From contig DAIDLI010000146.1 in the NCBI GenBank assembly GCA_027449545.1, forward strand, positions 1 to 33,962: DNA of 33,962 nucleotides. Reading direction: 5' to 3'. Of this stretch, positions 15,151 to 23,764 are shown piece by piece; positions within the stretch are counted from its first letter, which is position 1; every line of letters begins with the position of its first letter. The notes beneath the pieces were generated by a model. It was not told where the DNA came from. It did no database searches and saw only the letters and a list, made by a program, of their open reading frames with translations. The stretch is from Acidobacteriaceae bacterium (lineage in GTDB: Bacteria; Acidobacteriota; Terriglobia; Terriglobales; Acidobacteriaceae). Made by a program: the position numbers and the translations under genes.

Positions 15151-17043
15151 ATGATGTCGCAGCCATGGACGTTGGCTGAGCCCAGCCACTTCTCTTCTGC
15201 GGAACAGATCCTCTTCGCTGTTCTGGCGATTCTTTCCCTGGCACTCTTCTGGCGGCGCTTTAGCCCCATCCTGCGGCGCATCCTGGCGTCGAAGAAGGAT
15301 GCGGATTTTCACCTTGCTCCCGTTGGCAAGCGCATTCGCGACTTCGTATGGGAGGTTGCGCTCCAGGGCAAGGTGATCCGCCAGCGGCCGCTGCCTGGGC
15401 TGGCCCATGCTTTTGTCTTCTGGGCCTTCTGCGCTTTTGCCGTCGTTACTCTGAACCACTGCGCGGCCCTGTACGGAGCTGGTTTTCTGGACCCGCACAG
15501 CCCCGTGGGCATAGCCTATTTTTATTTTGCCGCCATCTTTGCCCTTGCCTGCGCCGCCGGCATCTTCGGCCTGTTCATTCGCCGGTTCGTAATTCGTCCC
15601 AAATGGCTTGAACCGTTTTCGCCGGAGTCCGGGGTCATTGCGGGTCTGATCTTCCTGCTGATGGTCACGTATCTCGCGGCCTTTTTCGTTCAGCCTGATG
15701 GCGTTGCTGGGCGTGCGCTGTGGTGGGTGCATGCTCTTACGCTGCTGGCCTTCCTGCCTATCATCCCCCACACCAAGCACCTGCATCTGGTGCTGAGCCC
15801 CTTCACCGTGTTTCTTTCCCGAGGCGGCTTCAGCAAGATTCCTCCGCTGCAGGGCGATGAAGACTTCGGCCTGGTAGCCGGCAAGGATCTGACGCAGCTC
15901 GCCAGCTTGCAGGCCTACTCCTGCGTGGAGTGCGGCCGCTGCACCGAGCACTGCCCCGCCAATAATACGGGCAAGCTGCTCAACCCCAAGCAGGTCATCC
16001 TCGGTGTTCGCGCCTATCTCAACGAGTACGGCCCGCAATCCGAAGAAGCGCTGTTGGGCAAGCACAATTCGCAGAAGGCTATCTTTGAATGCACCACCTG
16101 CGGGGCCTGCGAGTTCCAGTGTCCGGTGGGCATTGAGCACCTGCCCATCGTTATCGGCATGCGCCGCGGCGCGGTCAACACCGGGGAGTGGGAAGACGAG
16201 CACGGCGCCAAGCTCTTTCTGGCATTGGAGCGCGGCAGCAACGCACTGGGCATCAGCGCCACGGAGCGCGACAAGTTCATCGCGAAGAACGCACTGCCCT
16301 TCTACGACGGCACGCAGGAGTATCTGCTGTGGCTGGGCTGCATGGGCGCCTACGATCCCAAGGGCCGCGAGATCGTTCTGTCTCTGGTTCGCGTCATGCG
16401 GTATTTGAACGTGAGCTTCGGCGTGCTGCGCAAGGAGAAGTGCAGCGGCGATCCGGTGCGCCGGCTCGGCAACGATCTCGTCTTCCAGCAACTGGCAGAG
16501 GCCAATCTCGAAGCCCTCGCGCAGGCCAACACGAGGAAAATCATCTCTATCTGCCCGCATTGCGTGCGCACCATTCAGGAGGACTGGAAGGAGTTCGGTA
16601 CGCCTCCCCCGGTAGAGCACCACAGCGAGTTTCTGGCTCGCTATGCCAGCCAACTGCCGTCCGTCCCAAACCAGGAAAAGATCGTCTATCACGATCCCTG
16701 TTATCTGGGCCGGTACCGGGACGTCTACGACGAGCCGCGCGCTGTAGTTGCCCACGCCGGCCAACTCGTCGAGGCTGAGCGGCACCGCGAGCGCAGCTTC
16801 TGCTGCGGAGCTGGCGGCGGGCTCGTCTTTCTCGGCGAAGAGACCGGCGAGCGCGTCAGCCACGCCCGCGCACGCGAACTCACTGCCACAGGCGCCGATG
16901 TGGTCGGCGCTGCCTGCCCCTTCTGCAATACCATGTTCCAGGATGCACTGGCAGCTCAGGGGCCGAACGCCCCCAGGCTGCTCGACATTGCGCAACTAGC
17001 CGCGCGCGGTCTGCCGGAAACTGAAGCAGGCTCAGTCAAATGA
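15151..17043 (+). CDS. Membrane ETF:menaquinone oxidoreductase-like protein (EtfD type)
   Basis: The 630-residue product combines an N-terminal membrane cytochrome b-like part of about five to six helices (residues about 15-235), a dicluster ferredoxin domain and two CCG (heterodisulfide reductase HdrB-like) domains. The ferredoxin motifs are CVECGRCTEHCPANN (Cys258, 261, 264, 268) and CTTCGACEFQCPVG (Cys314, 317, 320, 324). The CCG motifs include KEKCSGDP (Cys431), ICPHC, HDPCYLGR and FCCGAGGG (Cys551-552). This architecture is that of mycobacterial EtfD (Rv0338c) and other ETF:menaquinone oxidoreductases, which pass electrons from acyl-CoA dehydrogenases via ETF to quinone. The adjacent etfB and etfA, transcribed together with it, support that role. 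The start is taken at the ATGATG at 15151; the frame is open slightly further upstream. Confidence 0.85.
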   Translation: MMSQPWTLAEPSHFSSAEQILFAVLAILSLALFWRRFSPILRRILASKKDADFHLAPVGKRIRDFVWEVALQGKVIRQRPLPGLAHAFVFWAFCAFAVVTLNHCAALYGAGFLDPHSPVGIAYFYFAAIFALACAAGIFGLFIRRFVIRPKWLEPFSPESGVIAGLIFLLMVTYLAAFFVQPDGVAGRALWWVHALTLLAFLPIIPHTKHLHLVLSPFTVFLSRGGFSKIPPLQGDEDFGLVAGKDLTQLASLQAYSCVECGRCTEHCPANNTGKLLNPKQVILGVRAYLNEYGPQSEEALLGKHNSQKAIFECTTCGACEFQCPVGIEHLPIVIGMRRGAVNTGEWEDEHGAKLFLALERGSNALGISATERDKFIAKNALPFYDGTQEYLLWLGCMGAYDPKGREIVLSLVRVMRYLNVSFGVLRKEKCSGDPVRRLGNDLVFQQLAEANLEALAQANTRKIISICPHCVRTIQEDWKEFGTPPPVEHHSEFLARYASQLPSVPNQEKIVYHDPCYLGRYRDVYDEPRAVVAHAGQLVEAERHRERSFCCGAGGGLVFLGEETGERVSHARARELTATGADVVGAACPFCNTMFQDALAAQGPNAPRLLDIAQLAARGLPETEAGSVK

Positions 17044-17098
17044 CCGCTCCGCTGCGGCCCACTACCAGCATCTAACGGGCGGGGAGCGCCCACTATCC

Positions 17099-17869
17099 AT
17101 GAAGATCATTGTTGCCATCAAGCAGGTGCCGGAGCGCGATGCGCCGATCCGCATTGCCGCATCCGGAAAATGGATCGAGGAGGCGGACCTCCAGTTCGCC
17201 ATGAACGAGCCCGATGCTTACGCGCTCGAAGAGGCTCTTCAACTGAAGGAAAAACACGGTGGCGAGGTCATCGTCGTCAGCGCCGGCCCGGAGCGCGTGG
17301 CCACCACCATTCGCGAGGCGCTGGCCAAGGGCGCTGATCGCGCGCTGCATGTTGTCTGCGACGATCTGGCGGACCGCGACGCCTTGGGAGTAGCCAACCT
17401 GCTGGCTGCGGCCATCCGCCCGGAGAACCCCGATCTGGTGCTGACGGGCCTGCAATCGGAAGATGTTGGCCTGGGCCAGACCGGTGTGATTCTCGCCGAA
17501 CTGCTGGGTCTGCCCCACTCCACGCTCATCCTCCAGGTCGAGAAGACCGACGGCGGCATCAAAGTGAAGCGCGAGCTGGAGGCCGGCTGGTTCCAGACGA
17601 TCGAGATGCCTACGCCCGCCGTGCTCACCATCCAGTCGGGCGGCAACAAGCTGCGCTATGCAACGCTGATGGGCATCAAGAAGGCCCGGAGCAAGGAACT
17701 GCGTACGCTGAACGCTGCGGATCTGGCGGCCTCCGCCAGGGCCGTAGTCACGCTCGAACAGATTTCTCTGCCCAAGAAACAAAAATCCACGCAGATCCTT
17801 CCCGGAACCGGCAAGGAAGCTGCGACCGCGCTGGTGGAAAAGCTCAAGTTCGAGGTGCGAGTGCTATGA
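17099..17869 (+). CDS. etfB: Electron transfer flavoprotein beta subunit
   Basis: EtfB binds AMP and, with EtfA, accepts electrons from acyl-CoA and related dehydrogenases. The 256-residue product starts MKIIVAIKQVPERDAPIRI and has the family segments MNEPDAYALEEALQLKEKHG, GADRALHV, LTGLQSEDVGLGQTGVILAE and EMPTPAVLTIQSG with the following RYATLMGIKKARSKEL (the conserved beta-subunit signature at about 180-205). GGGGAG lies 12 bases before the ATG. It overlaps etfA by four bases and follows the EtfD-like gene by 55 bases, forming one functional module. Confidence 0.95.
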   Translation: MKIIVAIKQVPERDAPIRIAASGKWIEEADLQFAMNEPDAYALEEALQLKEKHGGEVIVVSAGPERVATTIREALAKGADRALHVVCDDLADRDALGVANLLAAAIRPENPDLVLTGLQSEDVGLGQTGVILAELLGLPHSTLILQVEKTDGGIKVKRELEAGWFQTIEMPTPAVLTIQSGGNKLRYATLMGIKKARSKELRTLNAADLAASARAVVTLEQISLPKKQKSTQILPGTGKEAATALVEKLKFEVRVL

Positions 17870-18846
17870 GTATTCTCGTCGTGATGGAAGAGCGGGACGG
17901 CCGCATCGGCCGGGTCAGCTGGGAGGCTTTCACGGCCGCTCAGCTTCTGGGCACGCAGTTGAATCAGCCCGTGGCTGTCGTGATCATGGGCGCGCAGACG
18001 GAGCCCCTCGCCGCTGAATTTGCAGGCAAACATGCCGGCCGAGTCATACGTCTCGAACACGCGCTGCTGGCACCCTACACGCCGGACGGGTACTGTCTGG
18101 CTCTCGAACAGCTCATTCAAAGTGAGAAGACCTCGCATCTGGTATTTCCGCACACTTACCAGGTACGCGATTTCGTTCCGGCGCTCGCGGCGCGCATGGG
18201 CGAGGTGCTCATCGGCGATGTGGTTGCCATCAGCGATGGTCCGGTCTTCACTCGGCAGCTCATGCAGGGCAAATTGAGCGGCGCCTACGAGCACTCCGGG
18301 GACGGCCCCTGCTTTGTATCGGTGCAGGCTGGCGCCTTCCGCGCTGAGCCGGTGGCCGCACCCAGCGCGGGCGCGGCCGCCACGATTGAAACATTTAGTC
18401 CGCAGATCGACGCAGGCCGCATCCGCACCAAGCCCGGCGAACCCTTCCGCGGCGAGGTCCAAACGGTCGATCTTTCCTCCGCCCAGCTCATTGTCAGTGT
18501 CGGCCGCGGTATCCGGGAGGCTGACAATTTGCCGATGGTGCAGGAACTTGCGACGGCTCTCGGAGCGGAACTGGCTGCGTCGCGTCCCATCTGCGACAAC
18601 GGCTGGTTGCCGATGGAGCGCCAGGTCGGCAGTTCCGGACAGTCGGTGGCGCCGCGTCTCTACCTTGCGGTCGGTATCTCCGGCGCGATTCAGCACCTTG
18701 TCGGCATGAAGGCCTCGCAGTGCATCGTCGCCATCAACAAGGACCCCGATGCGCCCATCTTCGAAGTGGCGGATTACGGCATCGTGGGCGATCTCTTCGA
18801 GGTAGTGCCCGCGCTCACCGAGGCTGTGAAGGCGGCGAAGCAGTAA
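17866..18846 (+). CDS. etfA: Electron transfer flavoprotein alpha subunit
   Basis: EtfA carries the electron-transferring FAD of the ETF heterodimer. The 326-residue product has the N-terminal alpha/beta domain starting MSILVVMEERDGRIGRVSWEA and the C-terminal FAD-binding domain: SRPICDNGWLPMERQVGSSG, then LYLAVGISGAIQHLVGMKAS and the closing INKDPDAPIFEVADYGIVGD. Length and motif order are normal for canonical ETF. Its ATG overlaps the etfB stop (ATGA), indicating translational coupling. A hairpin 20 bases after the stop may end the transcript. Confidence 0.96.
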   Translation: MSILVVMEERDGRIGRVSWEAFTAAQLLGTQLNQPVAVVIMGAQTEPLAAEFAGKHAGRVIRLEHALLAPYTPDGYCLALEQLIQSEKTSHLVFPHTYQVRDFVPALAARMGEVLIGDVVAISDGPVFTRQLMQGKLSGAYEHSGDGPCFVSVQAGAFRAEPVAAPSAGAAATIETFSPQIDAGRIRTKPGEPFRGEVQTVDLSSAQLIVSVGRGIREADNLPMVQELATALGAELAASRPICDNGWLPMERQVGSSGQSVAPRLYLAVGISGAIQHLVGMKASQCIVAINKDPDAPIFEVADYGIVGDLFEVVPALTEAVKAAKQ

Positions 18847-18866
18847 GACGGCGGAGAATAGCTAAC

Positions 18867-18893
18867 GAGGCGCTCCACAGCATCGGGCGCCTC
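18867..18893. terminator. Hairpin between etfA and the convergent exported protein gene
   Basis: A 7-base-pair perfect stem GAGGCGC (18867-18873) with GCGCCTC (18887-18893) and a 13-base loop lies midway between two converging genes. The plus-strand tail is TGTTCCGTTG, only weakly T-rich. The position suits a bidirectional terminator. Confidence 0.45.
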
Positions 18894-18932
18894 TGTTCCG
18901 TTGCGGTTCGACGCTTCCGCTCGTTTCATCTC

Positions 18933-19787
18933 TCAGAGGTGAAGGTGCGGACGCCAGGGCTTCTTGTTGAGATCCCGCGAAACCATCAGTTTCAACGTCC
19001 ATCGGTCTGAACCGGCAGTAAGTCCGAGGCCTGCGCCGGCTTCGATATCCCAAACCTTGCCGTTGCGGTCAAATGCGCCCCATAGCTCATGAAACTGATC
19101 GTGCACCGCAACAATGTTGCTAAAGGACCCAAAGCCGTCGTACTCCTCGGCAGCCACATCCCAGGTGGGATTTAAATTGTAGACAACGCGTCCCGAGGGG
19201 TTGAACTCCAGGCCTGCCGGTCCTCCCGTGTAATCCGTATCGACGATCGGATTGTAGATCAGCTCCCATTTGCCCACATAGGCACCGATAATCGGCCGCA
19301 CCTCCGCCGTGTAGGGCCGCGACTCCCAGTAGTGGTAGTTGAAGCTGAATTCGAAATTCATCCCCCAAAACAGCTTGTGCTGCTGGGCATTGGGCCGCAC
19401 AAACAGTTCGCGTATCTTGAAACCGTCGATTCTGCCGCCGTTCCCCTTTTGGTCGAGGGTCCTGGCATACGGCGAATAGACCGGCATGTAGAGGCCCTGC
19501 TCCATCCATGGCTTGATGCCGTAGGCCCACTCCCAGGTTCCATTGAACGAATGGTTAGCGATGATGGCGCCGGGATAGACGGGCTGCGTCCGCCCTTCGG
19601 GCGTGAAGTTGCTGTGCACCATCAGATTGAAGATGCCGGGCGGAGCAATGACTGCGTCGTACACCTGGATTTCGTCTGTCTGGGCAAAGATCGAGGAGGG
19701 TGCTGCGACGCAGCAGAGAGCCCCCAACACTATCGCAAATACATTTAGCTTTTGAAAGAATCTAAAAGAGGATTGCCCTTTCGGCAT
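18933..19787 (-). CDS. Exported protein, probable outer-membrane beta-barrel
   Basis: I do not recognise a characterised protein. The 284-residue product has a signal peptide (basic N-terminus, hydrophobic LNVFAIVLGALCCVAAPSS, likely cut after SIFA). The mature part is rich in aromatic residues in alternating strands (for example WEWAYGIKPWMEQGLYMPVY and FWGMNFEFSFNYHYW), as in beta-barrel or MetA/phenol-degradation-like outer membrane proteins. The last segment, GAGLGLTAGSDRWTLKLMVS, resembles a closing barrel strand. I chose the ATG at 19787 because GGAG lies nine bases before it; an ATG at 19802 is also in frame. It stands alone, converging on etfA. Confidence 0.7.
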   Translation of the reverse strand: MPKGQSSFRFFQKLNVFAIVLGALCCVAAPSSIFAQTDEIQVYDAVIAPPGIFNLMVHSNFTPEGRTQPVYPGAIIANHSFNGTWEWAYGIKPWMEQGLYMPVYSPYARTLDQKGNGGRIDGFKIRELFVRPNAQQHKLFWGMNFEFSFNYHYWESRPYTAEVRPIIGAYVGKWELIYNPIVDTDYTGGPAGLEFNPSGRVVYNLNPTWDVAAEEYDGFGSFSNIVAVHDQFHELWGAFDRNGKVWDIEAGAGLGLTAGSDRWTLKLMVSRDLNKKPWRPHLHL

Positions 19788-19802
19788 GCGAATGGTCTCC
19801 AT

Positions 19803-20080
19803 TGGCCAGAGCTTCTCTATTTCGCTTTCACGGCAGGAACCGCACGAAGTACAGGTATCAGCCTCAAAGGCTTGCTCCTTGTGTGTCTAGATAATCCTGA
19901 AAACGGGAAGCCTCTTAACGTCGTGCTCTTAGAATGCCACACTCGCCCGACTCCACGAGGGAGTGTTGACTCGCCGGTGTCGCGCCATTTCTAGCGGCAC
20001 TTTAGAGTTGGACGGAGCAGCGCGCGGGAAGGTCTCGCAAGTTCAAGGCTTTCCTTGAAGTTCATGAAAACGTCATGGAA
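19803..20080. other. Intergenic region upstream of the exported protein gene
   Basis: No gene is supported here. A 6-base-pair inverted repeat, ACACTC (19939-19944) with GAGTGT (19961-19966), and a small CAAGG/CCTTG hairpin near 20042-20055 are present, neither with a T run. It must hold the promoter of the exported protein gene and possibly the terminator of the asmA-like gene, but I cannot place them. Confidence 0.35.
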
Positions 20081-21751
20081 CTATTTGTTGCCGGTCAGGT
20101 CGTGCGTGACGCGGTAATGCCTCGGCACACCGAGAACGGCGATCGGAATCTTCGACCCTGCATGATGCTTTCTGCTGAAAAGTGGCGATACGAGCTTGAG
20201 GACCACCGACTTCCAGCCGGTAGTTGCATGCGAGATGCCGGCATCCATCCGGAGAATGCCAGTCAAGTGAACCCGGCCGTCCAGAAAGGAATAGGTGCCG
20301 TGCAGAGCCGCGTTGGCCCCGGGCATCTTGAAGACGAGATGCGGGCTTGAAGCAATGCCATTGCGGATGTACGCAGGCCCCTGGAGCGACGAGAGCACGT
20401 CGGGATCATGATCGCGCTGCTGATTTGGGCTGCAATGCGGACGATGGTTTTCCATGCGCTGGCTGAAGGTGGAAAGCGTATGCTCCGTTCCCGAATTGGT
20501 GATTTTCTCCGCAGGCACATCGAAAGAGCCCGTGACTTGCAAGCGCTTAAAGAAAGATCTGCCGGGCGGGTCCAGGTGGGCCTGGCCATGCAGGGCTACG
20601 GGGCCCAGGACCGGCACCTGGTCGTGCAGAAACGGCCGCAGCACGTCTTCGGCACGCCCGCGTGCGGCGAATTCTACCTGCGTCACTTTGCGCGGACCCG
20701 CGACCGATCCGTGAGCCACGACGGTGGTGTGGCCGCTGGAGAGCACGAGATGAGAGATGAAAAGGTCGCCATTGATGCCGTTCAAGACACAGTCAATGTC
20801 TCCGCGAACCGCCGTTGGCCGGCCATCGCCTACGGCAAAGTTGGACGAGTGCGCAGTCGCCTGCCCGTGGACTGCCTGCAAAGGGCCCTCGAACCGGCCG
20901 GTGGCAGCCATCGATCCGTGCAGGTTCCCGATGCTCCTGAGGTCGATGGGATTGAAAGTGAACTCCCCAGATACCGGTGTCGCTCCGAAATCTTTCTGGT
21001 CGATGGGACCCAAGGTGCCATCGGCGGTGATATAGCCGTGGGGCAGTGGGTTTTCGAAATTGATCCTGTAGTGCATGGCATGGCCCTTTTGCAGGCCTGC
21101 AATCTGGAGCGATCGGATGGGGAGCGCGTAATAGCCGCCACCGGCGCGACGGATATCCAGCACGGATTCGTGCATGCGCAGTATGTCCACCGGCGTGGAC
21201 GGACCGGTAAAGCTGGTCGTGAGCTGCTGCTGAGGTGTGGGAGACTGCACTCCGCTGCCAGATGGACGGAGTGCCGGTTTTGCCTGGGGATGGGGTTCCG
21301 GCTGGTGCGGTCGGCTTCGCGGAGATGCCGAAGACGCTGGGGCCTTGGGCGGAACCACCAGGTGCAGTCCGGTGATGTCGATCAGGCGCACGCGGTGCCG
21401 CAGCCGGATCATATCGATCCACGCCCCCTGCACGGCAAAGGTCTCGATAGATCCCAAAGGCTCATTTCCCGCCGGCGTAACACGCCACAGGTGGATGCCG
21501 GTGGCCACAAATCCGGGATGAGGCAGATAGGTGCGATAGTAGCCGGCCATCTCGACCTTACAGCCGAGGACACCGTGGAGCAGTTGTGTGATTTTCGAGT
21601 GCCGGTAAGGCCAATGAACGGCGGCTAGAGCACCGCCGACCGCCAGCAGGGGCGCGACAACAGCCAGGATGACCAGCCATCGCTTGCGGATGTGGAAGGC
21701 GGCGGAAAGTCCCCGGAGTCGATTCCATCGGGATGACGCCGCGCTGCGCAC
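20081..21751 (-). CDS. AsmA-like family protein
   Basis: AsmA-like proteins are envelope proteins with one N-terminal membrane anchor and a long periplasmic beta-rich domain; several take part in lipid transport or outer membrane homeostasis. The 556-residue product has a basic N-terminus, one anchor (RWLVILAVVAPLLAVGGALA, about residues 24-43), a Pro/Ser-rich linker near 135-175, and a repetitive C-terminal half with phrases such as GQATAHSSNFAVGDGRPTAV and HGTYSFLDGRVHLTGILRMD, typical of AsmA_2-like C-terminal regions. The start is uncertain: GTG at 21751 lacks a good ribosome binding site and the frame stays open upstream as far as the menC end. It is the last gene of the mazG-GNAT-menC group. 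Confidence 0.7.
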   Translation of the reverse strand: MRSAASSRWNRLRGLSAAFHIRKRWLVILAVVAPLLAVGGALAAVHWPYRHSKITQLLHGVLGCKVEMAGYYRTYLPHPGFVATGIHLWRVTPAGNEPLGSIETFAVQGAWIDMIRLRHRVRLIDITGLHLVVPPKAPASSASPRSRPHQPEPHPQAKPALRPSGSGVQSPTPQQQLTTSFTGPSTPVDILRMHESVLDIRRAGGGYYALPIRSLQIAGLQKGHAMHYRINFENPLPHGYITADGTLGPIDQKDFGATPVSGEFTFNPIDLRSIGNLHGSMAATGRFEGPLQAVHGQATAHSSNFAVGDGRPTAVRGDIDCVLNGINGDLFISHLVLSSGHTTVVAHGSVAGPRKVTQVEFAARGRAEDVLRPFLHDQVPVLGPVALHGQAHLDPPGRSFFKRLQVTGSFDVPAEKITNSGTEHTLSTFSQRMENHRPHCSPNQQRDHDPDVLSSLQGPAYIRNGIASSPHLVFKMPGANAALHGTYSFLDGRVHLTGILRMDAGISHATTGWKSVVLKLVSPLFSRKHHAGSKIPIAVLGVPRHYRVTHDLTGNK

Positions 21752-21844
21752 GTCTACAAACGATGCGAAAGCACGCAGGCGGGCTGCCGGGGCAACCCTG
21801 CGGGAGGCTGCCGCTTCCCTTTCGCGCCGACGCTGGGCCGCCGG

Positions 21845-22969
21845 CTAAGCCATCGCCATGGCTTGAACAGTCTCCCGTCGCACTGTCAGCCGCTCGATCA
21901 GATCACGACGCACCTCATACCCGCGCCCCGGGGTCTCCGGAATGGTGATTTCTCCCTCTGCGCTGACGGTAACGGCCGGCTCCACGATATCTTCTTCCCA
22001 GTAACGCGCGGAGGCCGATACGTCGCCAGGTAAGGAGAAATTCTCCAGCGTGGAGAGGGCGATGTTGTGAGCGCGTCCGATTCCCGATTCGAGCATGCCC
22101 CCGCACCAGACCGCTGCTCCGCGCTCCTGGGCCGCGTTGTGCACCGCAATGGCCTCAGAGAAGCCACCTACGCGCCCCAGCTTGATGTTGATGATCCGGC
22201 AGGATTCCATCTCGATCGCCGCAAGTGCGTCCCGGCGGTTGCGAATGGACTCATCCAGGCAGATGGCTGTATTCAGGCGCTTTTGCAGGAGCGAATGATA
22301 GTAGAAATCGTCGTGCCACAGAGGTTGCTCGATCATGAGCAGATCGAACTGGTCGAAGCTGAGCAAGTGTTCCGTATCCCGCAGGCGGTAAGCCGAGTTT
22401 GCGTCGCAGCTCAGCATAATCTCCGGCCAGCGACTGCGCACTCGCTCCAGCACTTCAATATCCCATCCTGGCTTGCACTTGAGCTTGATGCGCTGATAGC
22501 CCGCCGCCAACTCGCGCGCGATCACATCGAGCAACGCGGGAATCGAAGACTGAATGCCGATGGAGACTCCACAGGCGATGCGCTCCCGCACGCCTCCCAG
22601 CAGGTGGGCCAGCGGAATGCCCTCGCGCTGCGCCTCCAAGTCCCAGATGGCGTTTTCCAGCGTGGCCTTGGCCATGCGATTGCCACGCACCTGCCGGAAG
22701 ATCCGCGGACAGTCGCCGCCGTGTTGCGGGGACTCCGCTGCCAGCATCGGACCGAGTTCGTGGCGCAACACCTCCCACGCCGTATCCGTCGATTCAGATG
22801 AAAAGAACGGATGCTCGCCGGCGGTGCACTCCCCCCAGCCCGTCAGTCCCTCCGACTGCACCTCAGCCAGCAGGATGCGCCGCTCGCGGGTCACGCCAAA
22901 GCTAGTTTCAAAAGGGTGAACCAGCGGCATTCGCAGTTCCCGCAGGATAATTGCGTCGATCTTCATCAT
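21845..22969 (-). CDS. menC: o-Succinylbenzoate synthase / N-succinylamino acid racemase family enzyme
   Basis: A 374-residue enolase-superfamily enzyme of the MenC/NSAR subgroup. Catalytic residues are all visible: the K-x-K pair in QRIKLKCKPGWD (Lys162, Lys164), metal ligands Asp189 (LSCDANSAY), Glu214 (MIEQPLWHDD) and Asp239 (CLDESIR), and Lys263 (NIKLGRVGG). The N-terminal capping domain starts KIDAIILRELRMPLVHPFET. Members of this subgroup make o-succinylbenzoate for menaquinone, racemise N-succinylamino acids, or both; sequence alone does not decide. Two adjacent ATGs (22969 and 22966) follow GGGGAG. It lies 21 bases after a GNAT gene, an arrangement known from NSAR pathways. No other men genes are in the window. 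Confidence 0.88.
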   Translation of the reverse strand: MMKIDAIILRELRMPLVHPFETSFGVTRERRILLAEVQSEGLTGWGECTAGEHPFFSSESTDTAWEVLRHELGPMLAAESPQHGGDCPRIFRQVRGNRMAKATLENAIWDLEAQREGIPLAHLLGGVRERIACGVSIGIQSSIPALLDVIARELAAGYQRIKLKCKPGWDIEVLERVRSRWPEIMLSCDANSAYRLRDTEHLLSFDQFDLLMIEQPLWHDDFYYHSLLQKRLNTAICLDESIRNRRDALAAIEMESCRIINIKLGRVGGFSEAIAVHNAAQERGAAVWCGGMLESGIGRAHNIALSTLENFSLPGDVSASARYWEEDIVEPAVTVSAEGEITIPETPGRGYEVRRDLIERLTVRRETVQAMAMA

Positions 22970-22990
22970 CTCCCCGTTCTGGTTCGAGTG

Positions 22991-23764
22991 TCAGTTCGAG
23001 AGCCGGCCCAGCTCAAAGACTCCGTTGCCTTCCGCATCCCGTGTGAAACCGATGACCACCCGGCCTTGCGCAAACGCCTGTTCGAATTTTGTGCGGTTCT
23101 CTGCCTGCACTGCCTGGGCCTTTGCCGTATCGCTGGCCTTCCATTGCTCAATCGCGCCCGGAACGAGAATGCGCTCTTCGATCCCGCGGGCGACGATCGG
23201 ACGTCCCTCCAGAAAAGCCTGAACACGGGGGGAATCAAGCTCCCACTCAGCGACGAGCCTGTCGGTGGGAAGCCCACCCTGCAGTCGAGATGAGGATACA
23301 CCATAAAAATTCGCGCGATAAGCGCGGCAGACGGCGCCCAGCCTGTGGATATTCAGAAACGCGTTCTTGATCTCCAGCGGGTCGAAAGTCCATTCCATGT
23401 GGCGAATCCCGCGGGCTAGCGCCTCACGGCGTTGCTCCCGCTTGAGTTGCGCGCCGACACCCCGATTGCGGCGATCCCGGTGCACCGCCAGCATGTGCGA
23501 GTGCAGGTAGGGCATGGGCTGCCCCTGCACAATTTTGATTCCCGGCAAAGACATGGCGAAGCCGATCAACTCGGCTGCGGCGGGTGAACCTGCCTGCTGC
23601 TCGCTGGCGCTGAAGGCGCCAATCACCTGCCCTCCGATCTTCTGCGCCAACAGAAACGTCTTGCGCGGAATCAGCTCAGTCTGGTCGTAGCCCCAGGTCT
23701 CTGTCTCCAGGCGCACGCAAGCATCGAATTCCTCCATTCCAGAGCAGGCGCGAATCTCGATCAT
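22991..23764 (-). CDS. GNAT-family acyltransferase (COG3375-like)
   Basis: GNAT-family enzymes transfer an acyl group from CoA to an amine. The 257-residue product begins MIEIRACSGMEEFDACVRLE and has the GNAT core HSHMLAVHRDRRNRGVGAQL (acyl-CoA-binding R/Q-x-x-G-x-G/A loop, about residues 100-118), then MEWTFDPLEIKNAFLNIHRL and GAVCRAYRANFYG, a stretch typical of the COG3375 group. It overlaps the mazG stop by four bases and is followed by the MenC-family gene. In some bacteria such a GNAT succinylates D-amino acids for N-succinylamino acid racemase; that role here is inference. Confidence 0.8.
   Translation of the reverse strand: MIEIRACSGMEEFDACVRLETETWGYDQTELIPRKTFLLAQKIGGQVIGAFSASEQQAGSPAAAELIGFAMSLPGIKIVQGQPMPYLHSHMLAVHRDRRNRGVGAQLKREQRREALARGIRHMEWTFDPLEIKNAFLNIHRLGAVCRAYRANFYGVSSSRLQGGLPTDRLVAEWELDSPRVQAFLEGRPIVARGIEERILVPGAIEQWKASDTAKAQAVQAENRTKFEQAFAQGRVVIGFTRDAEGNGVFELGRLSN

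Noticed and set aside
15090..15179. Small upstream ORF overlapping the start of etfD
   Set aside because: No ribosome binding site and no sign of conservation; likely chance.
14932..16995. 687-codon open frame on the minus strand opposite etfD
   Set aside because: It is antisense to a gene with clear Fe-S and CCG motifs; its own translation has no recognisable domain. Long antisense frames are common in GC-rich DNA.
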